Shown piece after piece: positions 5,827 to 12,920 of a stretch of 12,920 nucleotides of DNA. The translations under genes were made by a program, and so were the position numbers. The DNA comes from an uncultured Bacteroidia bacterium (GTDB taxonomy: Bacteria; Bacteroidota; Bacteroidia; Bacteroidales; UBA932), in the NCBI GenBank assembly GCA_902797895.1, contig CADBUS010000191.1:1-12920 (forward strand). Direction: 5' to 3'. The notes under the pieces were generated by a model. The model did no database searches and was not told the origin of the DNA. It saw only the letters and a program-made list of their open reading frames with translations. Position 1 is the first letter of the stretch. Each line of letters starts with the position of its first letter.

Positions 5827-7428
5827 ATGAAGAAAATTATACTTATAGCAACTGCCCTATTCTTGGGCTTATCTGCTGTAGCACAGGAGATTCCTGCCGG
5901 CAATTGGTTTATTAAAGTTGGTGGCGGTGCCAATGTCTCTATGGATGGTTACAAATACAACGGCAGATTGGATTCTCACGTAGGTGGTGGTCCTGCATTA
6001 GATCTTAAAGTTGGTAAGCTACTCAACAATGTAGTTGGAGTTGGTATCGGTTACACCGGTTTGGGTACCTCCAATATGTACAACGATTGGTACAGAAACG
6101 ATTATCATTTTGCTCACGCAGATCTCTTTATCAGAGCAGCAAAGAGCTTTGTACCATACGTAAATGTAGGATACAGATTTGTAAACGATGGCGGCTCTGT
6201 AGCCGGAGGTCTTGGCTTTATGTTCCCTATACAGGTTGGCCAGAGAATTTATGTGGTTCCTGATATCAGTGCTACTTTGCACAACAACAATGGCTTTAAG
6301 GATAATGGTACCCCTCCTCCTGCAATGCCTTTGGCAGATAAGAAGATGGGTGTAACCTTTACCGGTACACTCGGCTTGGCTATCAAGTTGGGCCCAATCA
6401 AGAAGAAAGAGGTACCGGCTCCACCGGTAGTAATACCTGAGCCACCTGTAATTCCTGAGCCTGAGTTCCACTTTGCCCCATCATTCACCTATATTCAGCC
6501 TGATTTTGAGGCAGTTAAGAAGCGTGCTCTCCCAGGTCACGCAAACCTTGAGTTCTTGATTGGCAAGAGCAATGTTTTAAGAGATTACAGAAACAATGCA
6601 GCAGAAATTGCTAAGATAGTAGATGTAGCTAATGGTTTGATTAACAATCCTGAGGACTATAGAGTTACCAACATTCTTCTTAAAGGTTATGCATCTCCGG
6701 ACGGAGCTTACAAATCTAACGAGAGATTGGCTAAGGCACGTACTGAGTCTTTGAGGAATATTGTAGCAAACTCACTCCTCAACAAGAGCGTTCCTATCAG
6801 CACAGACTATGTTGCTGAGGATTGGGATGGTGTAAAGAAATGGGTTGAAGGTTCATACCTCCCTAACAAAGAGAGAGTTCTTGCTATCATAAACGATTAT
6901 AACCTTACTCCTGATGCAAAGGATGCCAAAATTAGAACATCTTGCCCACAGGATTACAAAGTTATCAAGGAGGAGTGCTATCCATCACTTCGCCGCTCTG
7001 AGTATCAGATAGATTACGAGATTACTAACTATACAGATCCTGAGCACATCAAGAAGAAGATTAAGACTCATCCAAAGGATCTCAGCCTTAACGAGTTCTT
7101 TATTGCAGCCAACTCTGCCGAGTTAGGTAGCAAAGAGTTCAATGAGATAATGGAGGCTGCTCTCAAACAGTATCCTACATCTGAGGTGGCTATCGTAAAT
7201 GCAGGTATTGCAGCACTTCAGTCTGGATATATGAGCAGAGCTAAAGAGCTCTTGAACATTAAGTTCACAGATCCTAACGTAATCCCTACTGCAACTTACG
7301 CAAAGGGTATGCTCAAAGCTATTGAGGGCGATTACAAAGAGGCTGGCGATTTGTTCAACTCTGTTAAGAATGTAATCCCTAAGGCAGCCGACGCTCTCAA
7401 GCAGCTTCAGGATGCTAAGAAATACTAA
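5827..7428 (+). CDS. Outer-membrane protein: barrel, OmpA/DUF3868-like region and TPR-like tail
   Basis: A 533-residue protein with signal peptide MKKIILIATALFLGLSAVAQ (1-20), a Gly-rich beta-barrel-like part (about 21-190), a Pro/Glu-rich linker with PEPPVIPEPEF (204-214) and a periplasmic region (about 215-403). That region includes LLKGYASPDGAYKSNERLA (284-302) followed by KARTESLR, which resembles the OmpA C-terminal peptidoglycan-binding motif and the Bacteroidales DUF3868-type proteins. Residues 418-533 are helical with TPR-like spacing (IVNAGIAALQSGYMSRAKELL; YAKGMLKAIEGDYKEAGDLF). Two Cys (373, 384) could form a disulfide. The likely job is anchoring the outer membrane to the cell wall, or scaffolding an envelope complex through the repeats. 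It follows its partner barrel gene by 22 bases and is closed by the terminator at 7477-7517. Domain names rest on motif recall, not a search. Confidence 0.85.
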   Translation: MKKIILIATALFLGLSAVAQEIPAGNWFIKVGGGANVSMDGYKYNGRLDSHVGGGPALDLKVGKLLNNVVGVGIGYTGLGTSNMYNDWYRNDYHFAHADLFIRAAKSFVPYVNVGYRFVNDGGSVAGGLGFMFPIQVGQRIYVVPDISATLHNNNGFKDNGTPPPAMPLADKKMGVTFTGTLGLAIKLGPIKKKEVPAPPVVIPEPPVIPEPEFHFAPSFTYIQPDFEAVKKRALPGHANLEFLIGKSNVLRDYRNNAAEIAKIVDVANGLINNPEDYRVTNILLKGYASPDGAYKSNERLAKARTESLRNIVANSLLNKSVPISTDYVAEDWDGVKKWVEGSYLPNKERVLAIINDYNLTPDAKDAKIRTSCPQDYKVIKEECYPSLRRSEYQIDYEITNYTDPEHIKKKIKTHPKDLSLNEFFIAANSAELGSKEFNEIMEAALKQYPTSEVAIVNAGIAALQSGYMSRAKELLNIKFTDPNVIPTATYAKGMLKAIEGDYKEAGDLFNSVKNVIPKAADALKQLQDAKKY

Positions 7429-7476
7429 TCCACTTGGTACTACCATAGTATAAAGTAGAGTGGTAATTTAAGAACA

Positions 7477-7517
7477 AGAGGGGCTGGCAGTTACATAAGT
7501 CAGCCTCTCTTTTTTTA
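7477..7517 (+). terminator. Intrinsic terminator between the outer-membrane pair and the glycan operon
   Basis: AGAGGGGCTGGC (7477-7488) pairs with GTCAGCCTCTCT (7499-7510), 12 pairs with two G-T pairs and a ten-base loop, followed by T7510-7517. The next gene starts only eight bases later and no consensus promoter is visible in 7429-7524. Read-through (attenuation) or an unrecognised promoter must therefore supply the glycan operon. Confidence 0.88.
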
Positions 7518-7524
7518 ATAGAAA

Positions 7525-8853
7525 ATGACCGAATTTGCCAATATCAATAGCGTCTCCAAAGATTTTATGTGCTGCAATTGTGGTGCGTGTATTGCTATAT
7601 GCCCCAAAGATTGCATCACAATAGAGAAGAGTAATATTGGCCGCTATTATGCTAAAGCCGACTCTGATTGTATCAATTGTGGAAAATGTTTAAAAACCTG
7701 CCCAATAGTAGATAGTCAAGACAATAGAGAGAAAGATGAACTTTCTGGCAACAAGATAAAGGAGAGTTATATCGGCAAGAGTTGCAGTCATCAGATTTTC
7801 AGCAATTCGCAAAGCGGAGGAGCGACTACCGCAATTTTAACATATCTCTTTCAGAGTAAGCAGATAGAGGCTGCTTTACTCTGCATTTCCAACAAAGGCA
7901 TACCGCAAGCTGCCATAATTACCTCAGCAGAAGAACTTTATAAAAGCCAAAAATCTAAATATACCCCGGTGTCACTTTTATCCGAGGCGAAAAAACTATT
8001 GAAATACTCTTCTGCTGCTATAGTTGGCCTACCTTGCCACATAGATGGAGTCTGCTCAATTATTGAAAACTCAGAAAAGTATCGCAGTATTATCAAATTC
8101 AAGTTAGGATTAATTTGCGACCGCACACTATGCGAGGGAATTATAGATTCCTTCTGCAGCTATATAAAATTGAGTGAGAGACCTTCTGAAATATACTGGA
8201 GAGCTAAAGGCAATATCAATGGAAAATTTTATAATTATTTAGACTCTCCGGTAGTTTTTACAGACGGTTCCGGAAAAAATCATATTATACCCAAGAGAGC
8301 ACGAATGGCTCTTAAAGAGATGTTTACACCTCCAAGGTGTAGAGTCTGCTACAACAAGCTCAACACGAATGCGGATATAGTATTAGGAGACCCCTGGGAT
8401 TTGGATGGAACAGATTACACAAACGGTAGCTCTCTTATAATTGTTAGAAGCGATATAGGTGAATGTGTAATTAAAGAATGTACAGAAAAGAGCTATTTGG
8501 AGATATCTAAAAAGATAAGCGCAGAAGAGGTTGAAAAGAGCCAAAATATGGCAGGACGGGTTGCGTCTGTTTTTTCCTACCTACCGGCATTACAAAGGCA
8601 CTTTCATTCTAATAACCAATACTATTTTGGGAACTTAAAAGAGATTGCCATTCCAAAAAAAGAGAGAGTTTTAGCTAATAAGAAGATTGAAAATTTTATT
8701 GACTTTGAAAAGAAAAATTGTAACGATGTAGCTAATAGAGCTTGCAAAATACTAAGAAGGGAAGAGCTTAAAAGAAAGAGCAAAATTTTTGCCTACTTTT
8801 ACAAGTTAAAAAATACTCTTTCTCTATTGTTTTGGTACTTAAAAACTATTTAG
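7525..8853 (+). CDS. FrhB-like 4Fe-4S oxidoreductase of a glycan locus
   Basis: A 442-residue protein. The N-terminus holds two ferredoxin clusters: CxxCxxCxxxCP with Cys16, 19, 22 and 26, and Cys49, 52, 55 and 59. The rest resembles the beta subunit of coenzyme F420 hydrogenase/dehydrogenase: AAIVGLPCHIDGVCSI near 173-188, LGLICDRTLCEG, and a Cys-rich segment RCRVCYNKLNTNADIVLGDPWD near 272-293. Bacteroidota are not known to make F420, and this family is common beside polysaccharide pyruvyl transferases in surface-glycan loci, where it is thought to supply a redox step or flavin-dependent sugar modification; the exact reaction is not established. The stop is three bases before the pyruvyl transferase start, which supports a joint function. 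The C-terminal 60 residues are Lys-rich and end in a hydrophobic helix, possibly a membrane contact. Confidence 0.88.
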   Translation: MTEFANINSVSKDFMCCNCGACIAICPKDCITIEKSNIGRYYAKADSDCINCGKCLKTCPIVDSQDNREKDELSGNKIKESYIGKSCSHQIFSNSQSGGATTAILTYLFQSKQIEAALLCISNKGIPQAAIITSAEELYKSQKSKYTPVSLLSEAKKLLKYSSAAIVGLPCHIDGVCSIIENSEKYRSIIKFKLGLICDRTLCEGIIDSFCSYIKLSERPSEIYWRAKGNINGKFYNYLDSPVVFTDGSGKNHIIPKRARMALKEMFTPPRCRVCYNKLNTNADIVLGDPWDLDGTDYTNGSSLIIVRSDIGECVIKECTEKSYLEISKKISAEEVEKSQNMAGRVASVFSYLPALQRHFHSNNQYYFGNLKEIAIPKKERVLANKKIENFIDFEKKNCNDVANRACKILRREELKRKSKIFAYFYKLKNTLSLLFWYLKTI

Positions 8854-8856
8854 AAG

Positions 8857-10017
8857 ATGATTGTTGTAATTCACGGAGTTGGCACACATAACAAAGGAGC
8901 GGAACTTATGCTCTATGCAGTTCTGCAGGAAATTGAGCGTAAAGATCCAAAAGCTATTGTCTATCTGCATACCTCTATGATTGCAGAGGGATTAGAGGGC
9001 ATTAAAACCAATTTGCAACTGCGAGAATTGCCTTATAGCAAAATTATTCGGGCGGCTTCTAAAACACGCTTAACCGGCATATTGAACAGAATTGGCATAT
9101 ATAGCCGCTTGCTTAATAATGTATTGCCGGTAAGAAATGCAGATTATTTTTTAGATGCAAGCGGGCTCCATTTTTCAGACAAAACAAATATAGATAATTT
9201 TCTCCTAAAGTATTGGCAGCAAACACTTAAGAGCTATTACAATCAAGGAACAAAAATAATATTCCTGCCTCAGCAGTTCGGTCCTATAGAAAAAAGCAAC
9301 ACCCAAAAGGCTGTTGCTGCCCTTGATAAATATGCCACATTACTTATGCCGCGCGATGAGCAATCACATAAAATTATCAGTAATGCTGTTACCGCAAAAG
9401 AGAAGATAATACCATATAAAGATTTTACCTCTTTGGTAGAAGGAATAGTTCCACCTAAGTATAACCATCTGAAAGACGCGGTCTGCATAATTCCAAACTC
9501 ACAGATGTATAACAAAGGGGCAATAGGCAAAGATAAGTATATAGAGTTTATCAATGGCCTTAATAAATCAATTTGTCAAAAGGGATATAAAACATTCCTA
9601 CTTGATCACGCTAACGATAGGGCTCTACTACAGGAATGTATCAAGATTATGAATAACAAGCCTGAGATTGTTAGCGGGCTTAATGCACTTGAAGTAAAGG
9701 GATTAATTTCACAATCATACGCTTGCATATCAAGCAGATTCCACGGAGCGGCCTCAGCACTGAACGAGGGAATCCCTTGCTTAGTAACAAGCTGGAGCCA
9801 TAAGTATGAGGAGCTTCTCAAAGAGTATAATATGAGCAATTCTGTACTTGATATTAACAACTTAGAGGAGTGCAAGCAAAAGATAGAAAGGCTTTTAGAT
9901 AAGGAAAATAATCATAAGACCAGGCAGTCGCTCTTAGAGCAAAAAGGGAAAAACTTATCCCAAGCAAAACAAATGTGGAGTGAAATCTGGGCCTTACAAC
10001 AGGCAAATAGCAAATAA
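8857..10017 (+). CDS. Polysaccharide pyruvyl transferase family protein
   Basis: A 386-residue protein that would transfer a pyruvate ketal from phosphoenolpyruvate to a sugar of a surface glycan, giving it negative charge. The N-terminus shows the family pattern VIHGVGTHNKGAELMLYA (residues 4-21). The C-terminal lobe has SSRFHGAASALNEGIPCLV with His296, then SWSHKYEELL, the conserved donor-site region of the CsaB/WcaK family. Length is normal for the family. The cytoplasmic location fits the absence of signal peptide or membrane segments. It lies between the FrhB-like ferredoxin gene (three bases upstream) and a GT2 glycosyltransferase (two bases downstream), so it belongs to one operon. Some family members have other functions, so pyruvylation is likely but not proven. 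Confidence 0.9.
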   Translation: MIVVIHGVGTHNKGAELMLYAVLQEIERKDPKAIVYLHTSMIAEGLEGIKTNLQLRELPYSKIIRAASKTRLTGILNRIGIYSRLLNNVLPVRNADYFLDASGLHFSDKTNIDNFLLKYWQQTLKSYYNQGTKIIFLPQQFGPIEKSNTQKAVAALDKYATLLMPRDEQSHKIISNAVTAKEKIIPYKDFTSLVEGIVPPKYNHLKDAVCIIPNSQMYNKGAIGKDKYIEFINGLNKSICQKGYKTFLLDHANDRALLQECIKIMNNKPEIVSGLNALEVKGLISQSYACISSRFHGAASALNEGIPCLVTSWSHKYEELLKEYNMSNSVLDINNLEECKQKIERLLDKENNHKTRQSLLEQKGKNLSQAKQMWSEIWALQQANSK

Positions 10018-10019
10018 TT

Positions 10020-10967
10020 ATGGATAGGATAGCTGTTTCTGTTATTGTAATTGCCTATAATGCAGAAAAGTACATCAAAAGATGTATGGATAGTCTGCTT
10101 ACCCAAACCTTTAGGAATTTTGAGATAGTTGCCGTTAATGATGGTAGCACAGACAATACTTTGAAGATTTTAGAGGAGTATGCCGCGCAAGATAACAGAG
10201 TAAAGACTATCTCTAAACCAAACGGAGGAGTTGCGAGCGCAAGACAGGCCGGCATAGATGCCGCTATAGGAGAATATACAATCCACGCAGATTCTGATGA
10301 TTTTGTGGAGCCGGATATGCTTGAGTGTATGTACAAAAAAGCTCTTGAGGAGAGTGCAGATATGGTAATTGCAGATTATATTGCCATTAGACCGCACAGA
10401 GAGGAGTATTGCTCTCAAAAACCCCGTTCACTTGAGAGCGAATCTCTATTTTGCCAGATGTTCAGAGAATTGCACGGCAGTCTTTGTAATAAATTAATAC
10501 GCAGAGAGTGCTATCAAAAATACAATGTGAGATTTGTGCCCGAAATGAATTGTAGTGAGGACCAGTTTGTTGTAATGAGCCTCTTGTCAAAAGAGATAAA
10601 GGTAACATATCAAAATAGAGCTTTTTACCACTATGACAAGAGCCAAAATAGCACTTCTATCACAAACGATTGGCATAGCATTCCAGTAGAGCAACGACTT
10701 TTATTCTTTGGTGAAATAGAGCATTTTGTTGATTCTGACATAAAGAGAAAATATTTTTATAACTACATTGCGGCAATAGCCTACGACTACTGCTCTGCAA
10801 AAAAAGAGTTTTGTCCAAATTATCGCCAAGCCTTTGGCCTATGGAAAGATAAAATAGCTTCATCCGGTTTTTCAAAAAAGAAAAAGTTTATAATATTCCT
10901 ATATCTAAACAACTTAAAAGTGCCTATAAGGCAAATAAAAAACATAAAAAGAAGATTGCTAAAATAA
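10020..10967 (+). CDS. GT2-family glycosyltransferase
   Basis: A 315-residue GT-A fold enzyme that would add one sugar from a nucleotide donor to a growing lipid-linked glycan on the cytoplasmic face. Motifs are VSVIVIAYNAEKYI (6-19), VNDGSTDNT (39-47), KPNGGVASARQAG (66-78), the metal-binding DSDD (91-94) and the acid/base-type Glu180-Asp181 in NCSEDQF. No membrane segments are present; the C-terminal tail is strongly basic (KNIKRRLLK), which fits membrane association. It starts two bases after the pyruvyl transferase stop and ends one base before the next gene. Donor and linkage cannot be read from the sequence. Confidence 0.93.
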   Translation: MDRIAVSVIVIAYNAEKYIKRCMDSLLTQTFRNFEIVAVNDGSTDNTLKILEEYAAQDNRVKTISKPNGGVASARQAGIDAAIGEYTIHADSDDFVEPDMLECMYKKALEESADMVIADYIAIRPHREEYCSQKPRSLESESLFCQMFRELHGSLCNKLIRRECYQKYNVRFVPEMNCSEDQFVVMSLLSKEIKVTYQNRAFYHYDKSQNSTSITNDWHSIPVEQRLLFFGEIEHFVDSDIKRKYFYNYIAAIAYDYCSAKKEFCPNYRQAFGLWKDKIASSGFSKKKKFIIFLYLNNLKVPIRQIKNIKRRLLK

Positions 10968-10968
10968 T

Positions 10969-11946
10969 ATGAGTAATATAAAACAATATCCCACCTACTC
11001 TGTAGCTATTAGAACTTTAGGAAAAGCCGGTTTTTTATACGATGTTCTCATACGCTCATTAAAGGCCCAAACCGTGGCTCCAGAAAATATATATGTTTAT
11101 ATTGCAGAGGGATATAATTTACCAACACCTATAGCAGATGAAAAATATATCTACTGCAAAAAGGGTATGGCAGCACAAAGAGCATTGGATTTTGAGGAGA
11201 TTGATTCGGAATTTATATTACTTAGCGATGATGATATCTATTTTCATCCCGATTCTGTAAGAAAGATGTTTGACGGCCTTTTAGATAATGAGGGGGATTG
11301 CATTTGTCCAAATGTTTTTCCTAACCATCAGATGAGGCTAAGGAGCAAAGTATTACATGCTGTTTTCTATGGGGCCTTCCCTTCATTTTTTTCCAAATTT
11401 GCGTTCAAAATCAGGCAAAGTTCTTATTATAGCTATAATAACAATCCGAAAGAGGTTATGCAAAGCCAATCATCTGCTGGAGCCTGTGTTTTAGTTAAAA
11501 AAGAGCTTTACTCAAAAATGAACTACAAGGATGAATTATGGTTAGATAAGTTTCCTTACACATCGGGGCAAGATCAGATTTTTTCCTATAAGTTATATAG
11601 ATATGGGCATAAGCTCCTGATACACTACAATTGCGGAATAAAGGATTTGGATGCAAGAACTGGTCATATAAGCGATGTTATACAAGCCGATTTCAACAAG
11701 AGAATGATACGTTATATAGAGTGGTATCGCTCTATATATGAGCCTAATGGAGCGTTTGGTAAATTTAGGGCTGTTGTAGGTTACTACAGTTATTGGTTCT
11801 GGCTACTTATGCTCTCGCTGCTCTCTTTTGCCGTCGGGAGAAACAAATATAAGTTCAAAAACTCCATCAAAGCATTGAAAGAAGGCAAGCAATATATTAA
11901 AAGCGAGGAGTTTAAGAAGATTCCTAAGTGGCAGGTAAAACGATAA
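10969..11946 (+). CDS. Divergent GT2-like glycosyltransferase with a C-terminal membrane segment
   Basis: A 325-residue protein with a GT-A type start, YSVAIRTLGKAGFLYDVLIRSL (10-31), but with IRTLGK where typical GT2 enzymes have I.TYN. The metal-binding motif is LLSDDDIYFHPD (84-95), and SGQDQIFSYKLYRYG (199-213) resembles the catalytic-base region of this family. A hydrophobic stretch (about 271-290, YYSYWFWLLMLSLLSFAVG) followed by basic residues should anchor it to the inner membrane. The start is one base after the previous stop. Substrate unknown; related enzymes act on O-antigens and capsules. The assignment rests on motifs and operon context, and another GT-A family is possible. Confidence 0.82.
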   Translation: MSNIKQYPTYSVAIRTLGKAGFLYDVLIRSLKAQTVAPENIYVYIAEGYNLPTPIADEKYIYCKKGMAAQRALDFEEIDSEFILLSDDDIYFHPDSVRKMFDGLLDNEGDCICPNVFPNHQMRLRSKVLHAVFYGAFPSFFSKFAFKIRQSSYYSYNNNPKEVMQSQSSAGACVLVKKELYSKMNYKDELWLDKFPYTSGQDQIFSYKLYRYGHKLLIHYNCGIKDLDARTGHISDVIQADFNKRMIRYIEWYRSIYEPNGAFGKFRAVVGYYSYWFWLLMLSLLSFAVGRNKYKFKNSIKALKEGKQYIKSEEFKKIPKWQVKR

Positions 11947-11963
11947 ATAAAATTGATTTGTGT

Positions 11964-12887
11964 ATGAACGTTGTTCCTATAGTCTTTGCCTTTGACGATA
12001 AAATGCTGATGCCGGCAGCTGTCTGCATAGATTCTTTGCTTAAAAATGCTCTGCCGGACACTTTCTATGATATTTTCATAATTCATCATCAAAAATATGA
12101 CTTCTCTTCAAGCTGCTTGAAGGAACTCTCTAAGCAACACAGCAGCTTTAAGATTACCTACAAAAAAATCGGAGATACCTTTGGCGATGCTTACGAAGTT
12201 AGAGGAGTTACAAAAACCACATATTATCGCCTTATTATTCCCGATATTGTAACTGAATATGAGAAAGTTCTCTATTCAGATGTGGATGTAATATTCAGAG
12301 ACGACCTCACAAAATACTACAATATTGAGCTTGGAGAAAACTACTTTGCTGCGGTAGATTCTTCTATGGCACTAAATCCAGATGACAAAGAGTATGTCAG
12401 AAAAAATCTTGGCCTCAATCTTTCTGACGGATTTTACTATGCCGGCAATTTAGTTGTAAACTCCGCCTTGCTAAGAAAAGATAGAATGGTTAAGCAATTT
12501 ATACAGATGGCTCAAAAAGATTATAAATTCCAAGATATGGATATAATCAATTTGAGCTGCAACGGAAGAATCTTACCTCTATCACCTGCCTACTGCCTAA
12601 CAGATTACATATATGATAAAATGATTAAGGAGCCAGCTCTTTTCAAACAAGAGGAGATAAAAGAGGCGCTTGAAAAGGGCATTGTACATTATAATGGTCC
12701 AAAGCCTTGGGTTGAAGGGTGTTTGAATATGGATATCTGGTGGCACTATTACAGAAACTCCATATTTTTTGAGGAAGCATTTGCTCATAAAATTTGGAGC
12801 AATCAAAGATATGTTTTAGAGCGTCTGTCGCTTTCCAAAAGAATAAAACTTGTGGCAAGATATTTCCGTAAAGGCGGCAGAATGTAA
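11964..12887 (+). CDS. GT8-family glycosyltransferase
   Basis: A 307-residue retaining glycosyltransferase of the LPS galactosyl/glucosyltransferase type. Motifs are NVVPIVFAFDDKMLMPA (2-18), YYRLIIPDI (87-95), the metal-binding DVD in LYSDVDVIFRDDL (103-115), YYAGNLVVNSALL (158-170), QDMDIIN (190-196) and the donor-site HYNGPKPW (242-249). I chose the ATG at 11964, 17 bases after the previous stop, because the family starts just before its first strand. A GTG at 11928 would add 12 residues and overlap the previous gene by 19 bases. The basic C-terminus (KRIKLVARYFRKGGRM) fits membrane association. UDP-glucose or UDP-galactose is the usual donor in the family, but the substrate here is not determined. 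Confidence 0.92.
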   Translation: MNVVPIVFAFDDKMLMPAAVCIDSLLKNALPDTFYDIFIIHHQKYDFSSSCLKELSKQHSSFKITYKKIGDTFGDAYEVRGVTKTTYYRLIIPDIVTEYEKVLYSDVDVIFRDDLTKYYNIELGENYFAAVDSSMALNPDDKEYVRKNLGLNLSDGFYYAGNLVVNSALLRKDRMVKQFIQMAQKDYKFQDMDIINLSCNGRILPLSPAYCLTDYIYDKMIKEPALFKQEEIKEALEKGIVHYNGPKPWVEGCLNMDIWWHYYRNSIFFEEAFAHKIWSNQRYVLERLSLSKRIKLVARYFRKGGRM

Positions 12888-12899
12888 ATAGAATACACT

Positions 12900-12920
12900 A
12901 TGAAAGTTTCTGTAATTATA
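12900..12920 (+). CDS. Start of a further gene, probably a GT2 glycosyltransferase (cut by window edge)
   Basis: An ATG at 12900, 12 bases after the GT8 stop, opens a frame reading MKVSVII to the end of the window. That is the typical first strand of GT2 enzymes and fits the operon, but seven residues cannot prove it. Confidence 0.5.

Noticed and set aside
6019..6471. Open frame of 150 codons on the minus strand opposite the second outer-membrane protein
   Set aside because: Odd composition rich in Tyr, Arg and Ser, with no recognisable domain; a shadow of the real gene.
11928..11963. GTG start for the GT8 gene
   Set aside because: It adds 12 residues without family similarity and overlaps the preceding gene by 19 bases; the ATG at 11964 matches the usual start.
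1..12920. tRNA, rRNA, CRISPR array, insertion sequence or phage genes
   Set aside because: No repeat arrays, transposase motifs or RNA-gene signatures were seen while reading either strand.

Overview
The window looks like a chromosomal segment of a Bacteroidota bacterium, most likely of the order Bacteroidales. The reasons are two close matches to the Bacteroidota promoter consensus (TTTG, 19 bases, TAnnTTTG), the lack of clear Shine-Dalgarno sequences, two secreted outer-membrane proteins of a Bacteroidales type (one with an OmpA-like/DUF3868-like periplasmic part), and a glycan locus pairing an FrhB-like ferredoxin with a polysaccharide pyruvyl transferase. I cannot place it to genus. No rRNA, tRNA, CRISPR array, insertion sequence or origin was seen.

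Left part, minus strand (4875 down to 1): a small acidic peptide gene (4681-4875) has its own promoter and a strong intrinsic terminator. A second promoter directly after that terminator drives a tight five-gene operon: polyprenyl-phosphate sugar transferase, HprK-like kinase, soluble S26-type peptidase, PqqD-like protein, and an ABC exporter that runs off the left edge. A peptide with a YxxP motif near its N-terminus, next to a PqqD-type recognition protein, a kinase like those of some lasso-peptide clusters, a peptidase and an exporter, has the architecture of a RiPP (ribosomally made, modified peptide) system. No ring-forming enzyme lies inside the window, so the peptide class is open. A lasso-type ring can be drawn on the peptide (Gly40 to Glu48 with Thr38 at -2), and it has no Cys after residue 8. 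This is the most likely undescribed system here.

Middle, plus strand (5052-7428): two consecutive outer-membrane proteins, apparently one transcription unit, are read from a promoter divergent from the peptide promoter. The first is a plain beta-barrel. The second joins a barrel, a proline-rich linker, an OmpA-like/DUF3868-like region and a TPR-like helical tail. An intrinsic terminator follows.

Right part, plus strand (7525-12920): a tightly packed glycan operon starts only eight bases after that terminator. It encodes an FrhB-like ferredoxin/oxidoreductase, a polysaccharide pyruvyl transferase, a GT2 glycosyltransferase, a divergent GT2-like glycosyltransferase, a GT8 glycosyltransferase, and the first seven codons of a probable further GT2. 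Together these would assemble and pyruvylate a surface glycan. The operon has no initiating sugar transferase in view. The one in the minus-strand operon could supply that step, which is one way the two halves might be linked; the alternative is that it acts on the small peptide.
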